Positions 24,870-33,401 of a DNA stretch of 64,000 bases are shown piece after piece. The position numbers and the translations under genes are program-made. Below the pieces are notes generated by a model. It was not told the origin of the DNA. It made no database searches and saw only the letters and a program-made list of their open reading frames with translations. Origin of the DNA: JAHEAO01 sp041633555. Lineage in GTDB: Bacteria > Pseudomonadota > Alphaproteobacteria > Rhodobacterales > Rhodobacteraceae. The stretch is from positions 1 through 64,000 of the forward strand of contig JBFKFZ010000014.1 in the NCBI GenBank assembly GCA_041633555.1. The letters run 5' to 3'. Numbering within the stretch: the stretch's first letter is position 1; each line of letters begins with the position of its first letter.

Positions 24870-26223
24870 ACTCCCCCGCCTCATCCACCTCGACAGTCAA
24901 GATATCCCCCGGCGCAAGCCCTTCGGTTCCTTCGTCGATGAAGAGGTTGCCGTCGATCTCCGGCGCGTCTGCCTTGGTGCGGCAGGTGGCGATGCCGTCC
25001 GCGTCGATCTCGTCGACGATGACCTCAAGACGGGTGCCGACTTTCGCGGCGAGCTTGGCCTCGGAGATGGCTTGCGCCTTTTCCATGAAGCGGTTCCAGC
25101 GGTCCTGTTTGACCTCCTCCGCGACGTGATCCGGCAGGGCGTTCGAGCGGGCGCCCTTGACGTTCTCGTATTGAAAGCAGCCGACGCGGTCGAGCTGGGC
25201 CTCATCCATCCAGTCGAGCAGGGTCTGGAATTCTCCTTCCGTCTCGCCGGGATAGCCAACGATGAAGGTCGAGCGCAGCGTGATCTCGGGGCAGATGCCG
25301 CGCCAGGCGGCGATTTCGTCGAGCGTGCGGGCGGCGGCGGCGGGGCGGGCCATGCGTCTCAGCACATCCGGGTGGGCGTGCTGGAACGGGATGTCGAGAT
25401 AGGGCAGGATCGCGCCCCCATTTTTTTCACCCGCCTGCCCCATCAGCGGCACGAGGTCGCGCACATGCGGGTAGGGGTAGACGTAATGCAGCCGCAACCA
25501 GGCGCCGAGCGCGCCGAGGTCGCGGGCGAGGGGGATGATCGGGGCCTTCTCGGGCCGGTCCTTCCAGTCGGTGCCGTAAGCAGACGTGTCCTGGCTGATG
25601 ACGAGGAGTTCCTTTACCCCGGCCTGCACAAGCTTTTCCGCCTCTCGCAGCACCGCATGGGCGGGGCGGCTGGCAAGGCGGCCGCGCATGTCGGGGATGA
25701 TGCAGAATTTGCACTTGTGGTTACAGCCCTCGGAGATCTTGAGGTAGCTGTAATGGCGCGGGGTGAGGGAGACGCCGCGCGCGGGCAGCAGGTCGATGAA
25801 CGGGTCGGGTGCGGGCGGTACGGCGGCATGGACGGCATCCAGCACCTGTTCATATTGCTGCGGGCCGGTGACGGCGAGGATCTTCGGGTGATGCTCGCGG
25901 ATATAGTCGGGCTCCGCACCAAGGCAGCCGGTGACGATGACTCGGCCGTTTTCGGTCAGCGCCTCGCCGATGGCGTCGAGGCTCTCTGCCTTGGCGCTAT
26001 CGAGGAAGCCGCAGGTATTGACGATGACGGCCTCGGCGCCGGCATAGTCAGGGGAGATCGCGTAGCCCTCGGCGCGCAGACGTGTCAGGATGCGTTCTGA
26101 GTCCACGAGCGCCTTGGGGCAGCCGAGCGAGACCATGCCGATCGTCGGCTGGCCGTCGCGCCGCGTCTCGGGGATATGCGCGCGCGCAAGGTCGGGGCGC
26201 AGAAGTGGTGGATTTGTGGTCAT
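24832..26223 (-). CDS. rimO: Ribosomal protein S12 methylthiotransferase
   Basis: A 463-residue radical-SAM enzyme that methylthiolates an aspartate of ribosomal protein S12. Start chosen at ATG 26223 (MTTNPPLLRP); a longer open frame upstream lacks family similarity. The N-terminal UPF0004 domain has GMVSLGCPKALVDSE and VNTCGFLDSAKAES. The radical-SAM triad is CNHKCKFC in SEGCNHKCKFCIIPDMRG. A TRAM domain ends the protein. Divergent from the AsmA-family gene with 85 bases between. Confidence 0.95.
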   Translation of the reverse strand: MTTNPPLLRPDLARAHIPETRRDGQPTIGMVSLGCPKALVDSERILTRLRAEGYAISPDYAGAEAVIVNTCGFLDSAKAESLDAIGEALTENGRVIVTGCLGAEPDYIREHHPKILAVTGPQQYEQVLDAVHAAVPPAPDPFIDLLPARGVSLTPRHYSYLKISEGCNHKCKFCIIPDMRGRLASRPAHAVLREAEKLVQAGVKELLVISQDTSAYGTDWKDRPEKAPIIPLARDLGALGAWLRLHYVYPYPHVRDLVPLMGQAGEKNGGAILPYLDIPFQHAHPDVLRRMARPAAAARTLDEIAAWRGICPEITLRSTFIVGYPGETEGEFQTLLDWMDEAQLDRVGCFQYENVKGARSNALPDHVAEEVKQDRWNRFMEKAQAISEAKLAAKVGTRLEVIVDEIDADGIATCRTKADAPEIDGNLFIDEGTEGLAPGDILTVEVDEAGEYDLWGKTIGQSV

Positions 26224-26308
26224 GAGGCGCGATATAGAGGAAGCGGGAGCTTTGCGAAAGCCGGTCCGTAGAAGCCGCGCGCGAGGCATATGAGCAGGAG
26301 GTCCGGCG

Positions 26309-28339
26309 ATGGCGCGGAAGAAGGCGAAGAAACGGTTTCCGGTTTTACGGTTCCTGAGGAAATTCGTGGTGGCGGTGCTGGTACTGATCGGGATCGCTCT
26401 GGTCGGGCTCATGCTACTGCCGGCCGAGAAGATCGCCGGGATCGCGGCGGCGCGGTTCGAGGCGGCGACGGGGCGCGCGATGGTGATCGACGGCGAGGTG
26501 AGGCCGTCCCTCTACCCGCAACTCGGGATCAAGACCGGCCGGGTGAGCATCGCCAATGCGGACTGGTCCGAAGGCGCGATGCTGGAGGCCGAGAGCCTCG
26601 CGGTGGGTGTCGATCTGTCGGCGCTGATCTCGGGCGATATCCGGATCACGGAAGTGCAGGCGGTGGCGCCGAAGATCATGCTCGAGATCGGGCCGGACGG
26701 GCGCGGCAACTGGGAATTCGGTGAGGCCGGCAGCGGCGGCGGAACGGGGTCGTCTGGGTCGGGCGAAAGCGGCGGGATCCGGGAATTCACGCTCGACCGG
26801 GCCGAGGTGTCGGACGGGCAGGTGACATTCGTCGACCACCGGAGCGGAGCGCGCTACGGGGTTTCGGCGCTCGACGCGGTGGTGACGCTGCCCGATTTCT
26901 CCGGTGAGGCGGCGATTGTGGCTTCTGGGCAAATGAACGGACAACCAGTCGCGGTCGATGCGACGATCGCGGAATTCGACGCCTTCCTCAGCGATGGGGC
27001 GGTGCCGGTGACGCTGATGGCGGATCTCGGCGGGGCGCGCATGGATTTCGATGGCCGGGCCGGGCTGGTGCCGCTGGCCGCGACCGTGGCAATTGACGCC
27101 GATCTGGGCGACATGGCGGGGCTCTTCGGGGCGCTCGGCCTGCCTGGGCCCGCACTGCCTGCGGGGCTCGGGCAGAGCAGTACGGCGCTGACGGGCGAAC
27201 TGACCTATGCCGAAGAGCGGCTGTCGCTGCGCGGCGGCAGCATCGTGCTCGATCAGAACCGGCTTGTCGGGTCGGCCGATCTGGCGCTGGCGGGCAAGCC
27301 GAAAGTGACGGCGAAACTCCAGACTGGCGTGCTGGATCTCTCGGGGCTTGCGGGCGGTGGCAGCGGCGGCTCTGGCAGCGGCACGGGCGGCGGCGACGTG
27401 ATCCGACCCGCCGAAGGCGGCAGCAGCGGCTGGTCGACGACGCCGATCGATGTCAGCGCGCTTGGCCTCGTCGATGCCGATCTGCTGATCGAGGCCGACA
27501 AGGTGGCGCTCGGCACTACCAATCTGGGGAGAACCGATATCGTGACGCGGCTCGACAATGCCCGGGCAGAGATCGATATCCGCGAACTCAACGCCTACGA
27601 CGGGGCGGTCAGCGGTACGCTGGTGGCCAATGGTCGCGGCGGATTGTCGGTCAGCGCCGACCTTGCGGGGCGGGCGGTGGCCCTGAAACCGCTCCTGTCG
27701 CAACTGGCCGGGTTTGACCGGCTGATCGCGGCGGGCGACATGACGGTCGACGTGCTCGGCACCGGCAACTCGATGCACGCGATCATGAATTCGCTGAACG
27801 GTGAAGGGTCGTTCCGGATCGGCGCAGGGGAACTGATCGGCCTCGATCTGGTCGGCATGCTGCGCAATCTCGATGCCTCTTATGTCGGCGAGGGTGCGAA
27901 GACGATCTTTGACGAGATCTCCGGCACCTTCCGGATCGTCGACGGGGTGCTGATCAACGACAACTTGTCGCTGCTGAGCCCGCTTCTGAGTGCTTCGGGC
28001 AAGGGCGAGGTCGGGCTCGGCGGCCAGACGCTCGACTACCTGATCACGCCGCGGCTGCTGGCCGGTGAAGGCAAGGGGCTGAGCGTACCCTTGCGGATCA
28101 GCGGCAGCTGGGCCAGCCCGAGATTCCAGCTCGATCTGGATGCGCTGGCGGGCGACAAGATCGAAGCCGCGAAGGACCAGATCGAGGAGAAAGCCCGCGA
28201 GGCGGTCGAGAAGAAGGTTGCCGAAGAACTGGGCATCGACCTGAGCGGTGAGGGCGGCAAGGACGCGCGCAAGAAGGCCAAGAAGGAGCTGGAGAAGAAG
28301 GCCAAGGAGGGCCTCTTGAACCTCCTCGGGCGGAACTAG
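26309..28339 (+). CDS. AsmA family envelope protein
   Basis: A 676-residue protein with a basic N-terminus, one membrane helix (about 10-35) and a long beta-rich body. The AsmA hallmarks are IAAARFEAATGRAMVIDG early on and the C-terminal block GIPL-like region with ELIGLDLVGMLRNLD, IVDGVLINDNLSLLSP and LDYLITPRLL. The tail is Lys/Glu-rich and probably a long helix. Relatives affect outer-membrane assembly and lipid transport between membranes. AGGAGG precedes ATG 26309. Gly/Ser-rich linkers at about 150 and 360 are probably disordered. Confidence 0.88.
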   Translation: MARKKAKKRFPVLRFLRKFVVAVLVLIGIALVGLMLLPAEKIAGIAAARFEAATGRAMVIDGEVRPSLYPQLGIKTGRVSIANADWSEGAMLEAESLAVGVDLSALISGDIRITEVQAVAPKIMLEIGPDGRGNWEFGEAGSGGGTGSSGSGESGGIREFTLDRAEVSDGQVTFVDHRSGARYGVSALDAVVTLPDFSGEAAIVASGQMNGQPVAVDATIAEFDAFLSDGAVPVTLMADLGGARMDFDGRAGLVPLAATVAIDADLGDMAGLFGALGLPGPALPAGLGQSSTALTGELTYAEERLSLRGGSIVLDQNRLVGSADLALAGKPKVTAKLQTGVLDLSGLAGGGSGGSGSGTGGGDVIRPAEGGSSGWSTTPIDVSALGLVDADLLIEADKVALGTTNLGRTDIVTRLDNARAEIDIRELNAYDGAVSGTLVANGRGGLSVSADLAGRAVALKPLLSQLAGFDRLIAAGDMTVDVLGTGNSMHAIMNSLNGEGSFRIGAGELIGLDLVGMLRNLDASYVGEGAKTIFDEISGTFRIVDGVLINDNLSLLSPLLSASGKGEVGLGGQTLDYLITPRLLAGEGKGLSVPLRISGSWASPRFQLDLDALAGDKIEAAKDQIEEKAREAVEKKVAEELGIDLSGEGGKDARKKAKKELEKKAKEGLLNLLGRN

Positions 28340-28630
28340 CGCGTATCGCAGTTTCGCTTGCGGAAAGCCCGTGACAATAGGTGTCGCAGCGAAGTTGTCT
28401 CTGCTCGAGAGAGGATCTTATGGTGGCTCTGCGGGACAAGCTGCTGTTTGTTGACCGAATCCCTTAAGCGTGACCTTTGAGGAAAGCAATGAATTGGCGG
28501 CAACGGAATGGCCCTTGGGTGCAAATCGCGGACTCGCGTTTGGGCCCGAACTGACAGTGCGTTTCTTGCGTCGACCTGCCGGTTCTGAGGCGAGAGGCCG
28601 AACCAGCGCTCACAGGCGCGCGCTCCCGAA

Positions 28631-29053
28631 TTAATCGAATGTTACCGTGATCTTCGCAGCAATCTCGTCGTGTTTTTCGAAAGTCTTTATCGGAGCCTTG
28701 GCCTGCGCGATCTGCTTCTTGCAGACTTGCTCAAGCTTGGCGACGTCGCGCTTGAACTTCTTCTTGGCCTCGGCCATTTCACTACGCGTCAGGTTCTTGC
28801 GCGCCAAGCCATTGAATTCACTTTCTAGTTTTGCAATTTCCTGAGCCGTTGCATGCGCCTGCGCCGCCCGCACTTTGAGCTCCTGCAGGTAGATTCCCAT
28901 CGTTTTCACTTCTCCGAAGATTTTTTTTCGCGCCTTGTTCGACAACATATGAAATGTCGGCTCGTAGCTGCCCGCCGCCTCGAGCCGACCTTCATAAACC
29001 GTCTGCAGCGACTGCAATTCCGCGATCTGAGCATGGACCTTCGAACCAGCCAT
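28631..29053 (-). CDS. Coiled-coil hypothetical protein, lower GC
   Basis: A 140-residue cytosolic protein, almost wholly helical and Lys/Glu/Ala-rich, with heptad-like stretches (KVHAQIAELQSL, ELKVRAAQAHATAQEIAKLE, KKKFKRDVAKLEQVCKK). GAGG lies just before ATG 29053. GC is below that of the surrounding genes and the flanks (28340-28630, 29054-29495) hold no gene, so this may be an acquired orphan. No family recognised. Confidence 0.55.
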   Translation of the reverse strand: MAGSKVHAQIAELQSLQTVYEGRLEAAGSYEPTFHMLSNKARKKIFGEVKTMGIYLQELKVRAAQAHATAQEIAKLESEFNGLARKNLTRSEMAEAKKKFKRDVAKLEQVCKKQIAQAKAPIKTFEKHDEIAAKITVTFD

Positions 29054-29495
29054 TTGAACCTCGGTTTGTTTGGTGCGCCGCCCGCCTGCAGGTCTCTGTC
29101 AGCCTAAAGTTCAAATGGAACGACGTCTCCTCGATGGTGTTAGCGTTTCGCATCCCGATCAAGTTTTGCGTTCGTGTCGGACATTGGTTTGTCCATGGGG
29201 GTCCGCTTGCGGTTTGGTGCGTCCAGAAAGGCGGATCGTCGCCGCTATCGACGATCGAGGTTGGGGCGAAACGCAAATATTGGACAGTCTTCTCGTGCCG
29301 CGTGACAAGGAAGTCCTGGTTGTGTTCGACTTGGTCCCCCGCTGAATGCGGGGTGAAGTATTTTGGGGCAGCTTCCCCGCAAACGTATGTTCTTCCCTAT
29401 TTTCCGGAATGTGTCACCGAGGGCCGCGCCAAGGGAAAAATGGCGCTCGGAGTGGGTCTTGGGGGCGCCAGGCATTCTAGCTGGATTTAGCTATC
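29054..29495. other. Intergenic region, lower GC, no gene recognised
   Basis: About 440 bases. Open plus-strand frames of 90-180 codons cross it but have no ribosome binding site, run across the neighbouring gene start and show no domain. The flank 28340-28630 is similarly empty. Confidence 0.4.
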
Positions 29496-31355
29496 CTATT
29501 CCTCGGGGACACCGGCCTTGCGCATGCCTTCCAGATAGATCTTCTGGGTTTCGAATATCGAGGGCGGCATGCTGTCGCGCATCTTGCGGATGGTGACGCC
29601 AGGATTGTGTTTCAGATACGTCCGCAGTGCTTCGCGCGCGTCCTCCTCGTTGCCCTGCATGCCGCAATAGGCCGCCAGCATCCGGTAGGGCCAGGTGACG
29701 CCGGGCGCCATGTTGAGGCCGGATTTCACCAGCGCGATGGCTTCGTCGAGGCGTCCGAGTTCGGCCAGCGAATTGGCCTTGCCGAATTCGATGTTGAAAC
29801 GGAACGGATCGAGCGGGCTCAGCGCCTCGGCCCTTGCGAAATATTCGAGCGCGTTTTCGGGCAGGTTGTTGAGCGAGTTCAGCCAGCCCTTGCGCATCCA
29901 GCCCCAGGCGTTGTTGGGGTCGATCCGGAGGGCGCGGTCGAAATAACTTTCGGCGCGTTCGCGCTCCAGCGAGGTCAGCGAGATCGCCGCCCCGATCGCC
30001 ACCAGCGTTGCCGCGTGTTCGCCGGCGTGACGGGCGGCGCGGTTGGCGAGGTCGAGCGCGATCCGACGTTCCTCGGCGGGATCGTCGGTCCAGAGATAGG
30101 CGCATTGATGGGCGTGGCACCAGGCCTTCAGCGCCAGCGCCAGCGGGTAATCGGGGTCGCAGGCAATGGCGCGGTCGAGGGTTGCGATGGCCTTGAGGTT
30201 GTCCTCGCGGCGGTGCGACCAGAATTGCGGCAGTGCGGTCAGGGTGAGTTCGTAGGCGGTGCGGTCCTCGGGCGGGCGGTTGCTGGCGCGGGCGATCTCG
30301 GCGGTTCGCAGGTTCGGCGAGATCTGCCCCGCGACCTGTGCTGCGATCCGGTCCTGCAGGTCGAAGAGGTCATCGAGCCGGTCGTCGAAGCGTTCTGACC
30401 AGAGCGTGCGGCCATCGCAGGTTTCGACCAGCTGCACGGCGATGCGCACCCGGTCGCCGGCACGGCGCACCGAGCCCTCGACGGCGTAATCGATCCCGAG
30501 CCTGGCGCCGATGGCGGGCACTTCCAGTCTGTGACCGCGCAGCGCATAGGCCGATTGCCGGGCGATGACATGGAAATCGTGGACATGCGAAAGCGCACTG
30601 GTAATCTCTTCGACAACGCCGTCGGCGAAGAAGTCTTGGCTGCCGGAGAGATCCTCGAAGGGCAGAACGGCGAGGCTGGGCTGGCTGCGTTTGCCGGGTT
30701 TTGGCGGGGCCGAAGGCGCGGTGCGCAGGCTGTCGGCGAGGGCGACTGTTTGGCTATCAGGTTCGGCGTCGATCTCGGCGGCGAGGGTCTCGACGAACCT
30801 TTCATAGGCGGTGAGTGCTGCCGTGCGGTTGCCGCTGGCGCTGGCAGCGCCGAGCAGGACCTGCATAGCGGCTTCGCTGACCGGGTCGAGGCTGAGCGCG
30901 GCCTCGGCCTCACTATAGGCCTTGGCGGGATCGGACTTGGCCCTGGACAGATGGGCGGCGACGCGGGCTGAGGCATCCTCGGCCCGGGCGTCGCGCAGCC
31001 AGGTCTGAAAGCTGTCGACGGCAAGGTCGAAACCGGCGAGCAGCTCGGCCCCGGGATCGGGTGGGGCGATGTTTGCCGACAGTGTCACGGTGCTGCGGTC
31101 GGCTTGCAGGCTGTCATTGGGCAGGGCACGGCGGAGCTGCGAAAGCTCCTGGCGCAGCGAGGCGCGGGCCTGATCCTCTGGCCGGTCGCCCCAGAGAAAG
31201 GCCGCCAGGTCACTGCGGCTGGCTTGGTGACCGGGGCGACGCCCGAGGATCGCCAGCAGCGCCTGCCCGCGTTTCGAAAGGCCGGGCAGGGGCTTGCCGT
31301 CCGCGGCGGTCGCCGTGAAGCCGCCATGCAGGCTCAATGTCAGGTTATCCGCCAT
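29496..31355 (-). CDS. SARP-like regulator with TolB-like and TPR domains
   Basis: A 619-residue protein. Residues 1-95 are an OmpR-type winged helix as in SARP/CadC-like regulators (LSLHGGF, GLSKRGQALLAILGRRPG, LRQELSQLRRAL). Residues 100-210 look like a bacterial transcriptional activation (TPR) domain. Residues 225-340 form a TolB-like/FlgO-type segment (SLAVLPFEDLSGSQDFFADG, VEEITSAL, YAVEGSVRRAGDRVRI). The rest is TPR repeats (ALEYFARAEALSPLDP). The same architecture occurs in alphaproteobacterial regulators linked to adenylate cyclase-like proteins. It diverges from a DUF1127 gene, a possible target. Signal unknown. Confidence 0.85.
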   Translation of the reverse strand: MADNLTLSLHGGFTATAADGKPLPGLSKRGQALLAILGRRPGHQASRSDLAAFLWGDRPEDQARASLRQELSQLRRALPNDSLQADRSTVTLSANIAPPDPGAELLAGFDLAVDSFQTWLRDARAEDASARVAAHLSRAKSDPAKAYSEAEAALSLDPVSEAAMQVLLGAASASGNRTAALTAYERFVETLAAEIDAEPDSQTVALADSLRTAPSAPPKPGKRSQPSLAVLPFEDLSGSQDFFADGVVEEITSALSHVHDFHVIARQSAYALRGHRLEVPAIGARLGIDYAVEGSVRRAGDRVRIAVQLVETCDGRTLWSERFDDRLDDLFDLQDRIAAQVAGQISPNLRTAEIARASNRPPEDRTAYELTLTALPQFWSHRREDNLKAIATLDRAIACDPDYPLALALKAWCHAHQCAYLWTDDPAEERRIALDLANRAARHAGEHAATLVAIGAAISLTSLERERAESYFDRALRIDPNNAWGWMRKGWLNSLNNLPENALEYFARAEALSPLDPFRFNIEFGKANSLAELGRLDEAIALVKSGLNMAPGVTWPYRMLAAYCGMQGNEEDAREALRTYLKHNPGVTIRKMRDSMPPSIFETQKIYLEGMRKAGVPEE

Positions 31356-31502
31356 ACCCCCCGCAGACCGTGAAATTCCCGTCGGTACGATTTCACGGAG
31401 ATATTACATGGATGTCGCTTGCGCGCAGGTCCTTTTTGACGCTGGTTTTGCGGCAGGTTGAGAGAGTGATGGCAGAAACCAAGCCAGTAAGGGAAAAATG
31501 CC

Positions 31503-31715
31503 ATGACAACCCGGACCCAGACCCGCCCCATCGCCGCCTACGGCCCCCACCGCAAACCAACTGTGAGCCTGCTTGGCTGGCTCGTGGAGGCCAACCGGCG
31601 CTACCGCGAAAGCGTCAAGTTGCGCAACCTGCCCGATGAGCGGCTATACGACATGGGCCTCAGCAGGAATGAGGCCGATACCGCGTTCCTGCGTCGCTTC
31701 TCCTGCCGCACCTAG
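31503..31715 (+). CDS. DUF1127 small protein
   Basis: A 70-residue protein whose C-terminal half (RYRESVKLRNLPDERLYDMG) matches the DUF1127/YjiS-like Arg-rich motif. Some members bind RNA or help phosphate and small-RNA control in alphaproteobacteria. AAGGGAAAAA precedes ATG 31503. It diverges from the SARP-like regulator, and its 3' end overlaps the convergent FadR-type gene by four bases. Confidence 0.85.
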   Translation: MTTRTQTRPIAAYGPHRKPTVSLLGWLVEANRRYRESVKLRNLPDERLYDMGLSRNEADTAFLRRFSCRT

Positions 31716-32473
31716 GTCATGAAGCGGCGAATGACCTCGGCCTCCTGGACCTCCATCAGCGACTGCGCCGTCGCCATGTGCAGCGCCATAACCTTGCGCG
31801 CTTCGGCGCCGTCCCCGGTGCGTAGGGCCCTGACCAGCCGAGCCTGATATTCCTTGCCCTTCGCCCAGAGCTGATGGTTGGGCGGGTCGTAGAGCTTGCG
31901 GTAGACGGTCAGGTCCGACAGCGTCTGCGTCACGAAGGCGATGATGAAGCCCATCAGCGGATTGTCCGACATCTCGGCCAGCAGGCTGTGAAAGCGCAGC
32001 GACGCGACATGCTGCTCGCGTTCCTCTTCGGCCGTTGCGGCGGGGTGCGCGTAGCCGGCCATGGCCTCTTCGAGCTGACCCAACTGGTCCTTGCTCAGCG
32101 TCCCGGCGAGATCGGCCACAAGCTCGGGTTCGAGCGCCGTGCGGATCTGGTAGATGTCCTTGAGCGTGAGGTCGCGGAAGTAGAAATAGTTCGACAGAAG
32201 TGCGCGCGCCCGTTCCGGCGACATCTGGTGCAGGAAGGTGCCGCCGCCCGGCCCGGTGCGGGTGCGGACAAGGCCCTGCGCCTCGAGGATCCGGGTGGCT
32301 TCGCGGATCGTGCCCTTGGACATGCCGAAATGTTCGATTAGTTCGGTTTCGCTGGGCAGGCGATCGCCGGAATGCATGCCCTTTTCCATAACCCATTCCT
32401 TGATTGCCTCGGCAACCTGGATCGGGCGGCTGAGGCGTTCCTTAGGTGTCGAGGGGGTGGTGGCAGGCGGCAA
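31712..32473 (-). CDS. FadR-type GntR regulator of the dipeptide-type ABC operon
   Basis: A 253-residue regulator: winged helix (about 15-80, GDRLPSETELIEHFGMSKG then REATRILEAQGLV) and FCD domain (about 95-235, RTALEPELVADLA, RFHSLLAEMSDNPL, HMATAQSLM). The start is TTG 32471-32473, supported by AAGGGAGG about eight bases upstream and by no ATG or GTG before the DNA-binding helix. It overlaps the end of the ATPase gene by 32 bases and is last in the operon, so it most likely controls that operon through the paired CATGAT palindromes near 37.9 kb. Confidence 0.85.
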   Translation of the reverse strand: MPPATTPSTPKERLSRPIQVAEAIKEWVMEKGMHSGDRLPSETELIEHFGMSKGTIREATRILEAQGLVRTRTGPGGGTFLHQMSPERARALLSNYFYFRDLTLKDIYQIRTALEPELVADLAGTLSKDQLGQLEEAMAGYAHPAATAEEEREQHVASLRFHSLLAEMSDNPLMGFIIAFVTQTLSDLTVYRKLYDPPNHQLWAKGKEYQARLVRALRTGDGAEARKVMALHMATAQSLMEVQEAEVIRRFMT

Positions 32474-33401
32474 GCTGATGCCCTCCCTTGTCAGTCAGTT
32501 CGGGCTCTTCGCGCCGGCAGAGGTCGGTGGCGCGCGGGCAGCGGGCGGCGAAGGAACAGCCCGGCGGCGGGTGCAGCGGGTCGGGCAGTTCTGTCTCGCG
32601 GTCCTCGGGTGCGGTCAGCGGGCGGCCGACCACCGGGGCGCTGTCGGCCAGAAGCCGGGTATAGGGGTGGCGCGGGCGATTGAAGATCGCTTTGGCTTCG
32701 CCGACCTCGACCACCGCGCCGAAATAAAGCACCGCGACGCGGGTGCTGACCGCCTCGACCACGGCAAGATCGTGGCTGATGAAGAGGTAGGTAAGGTCGA
32801 ATTCGTCCTTGAGCGCGGCCAGCAGGTTCAACACCTGAGCCTGCACCGAGACATCCAGCGCCGAGACCGGTTCGTCAAGGATCAGGATCCGGGCATTGGC
32901 GGCAAGCGCCCGGGCGATGCCGATGCGCTGCGCCTGGCCGCCGGAAAATTCATGCGGATAGCGGGTCAGGAAATCCTCGCGCAGGTTCACCGCGTCAAAG
33001 ATCTCGCGGATGCGCTTGTCGCGCGCCTTCTTCGGCATGCGATGCAGGCGTTTCAGCGGCACGTCGAGGATCTGGCGGATGGTCTTGCGCGGGTTGAGGC
33101 TGCTGATCGGGTCCTGAAAGACATACTGGATCGACTTGCCGAAAGCGGCGGGGTCGGCATTGTCGAAGGCCTTGCCCTCGATCTCGATCATGCCGGTCGT
33201 GGGCGGGATCAGCCCCACGAGCATCCTTGCAAGCGTGGATTTGCCGCAGCCGGATTCGCCAACGATGCCAAGGGTTTCGCCCTTCTCGACCGTCAGGGTC
33301 ACGGGGCGCACCGCCTTCACAGTGAATTTCGGCGGGCCGAAGAGCGGCTTGCCGACCGGGAAGGTCTTGGACAGGTTGTCGAGCTTGAGGGCTGCGGTCA
33401 T
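32442..33401 (-). CDS. Oligopeptide/dipeptide ABC transporter ATP-binding protein (DppF-like)
   Basis: A 319-residue ATPase starting at ATG 33401, within an ATGA overlap with the fusion gene, with GGAGG five bases upstream. ATG 33413 is an alternative but would lie across that site. Walker A VGESGCGKST, Q-loop YVFQDPISSLNPR, signature FSGGQAQRIGIARAL and Walker B ILILDEPVSALD are intact. The C-terminal oligopeptide-type Cys motif (CSFAARCPRATDLCRREEP) is present. Second ATPase half of a five-gene importer. Confidence 0.92.
   Translation of the reverse strand: MTAALKLDNLSKTFPVGKPLFGPPKFTVKAVRPVTLTVEKGETLGIVGESGCGKSTLARMLVGLIPPTTGMIEIEGKAFDNADPAAFGKSIQYVFQDPISSLNPRKTIRQILDVPLKRLHRMPKKARDKRIREIFDAVNLREDFLTRYPHEFSGGQAQRIGIARALAANARILILDEPVSALDVSVQAQVLNLLAALKDEFDLTYLFISHDLAVVEAVSTRVAVLYFGAVVEVGEAKAIFNRPRHPYTRLLADSAPVVGRPLTAPEDRETELPDPLHPPPGCSFAARCPRATDLCRREEPELTDKGGHQLAACHHPLDT

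Noticed and set aside
29070..29345. 91-codon plus-strand frame in the lower-GC gap
   Set aside because: No ribosome binding site, no motif, composition like non-coding flank.
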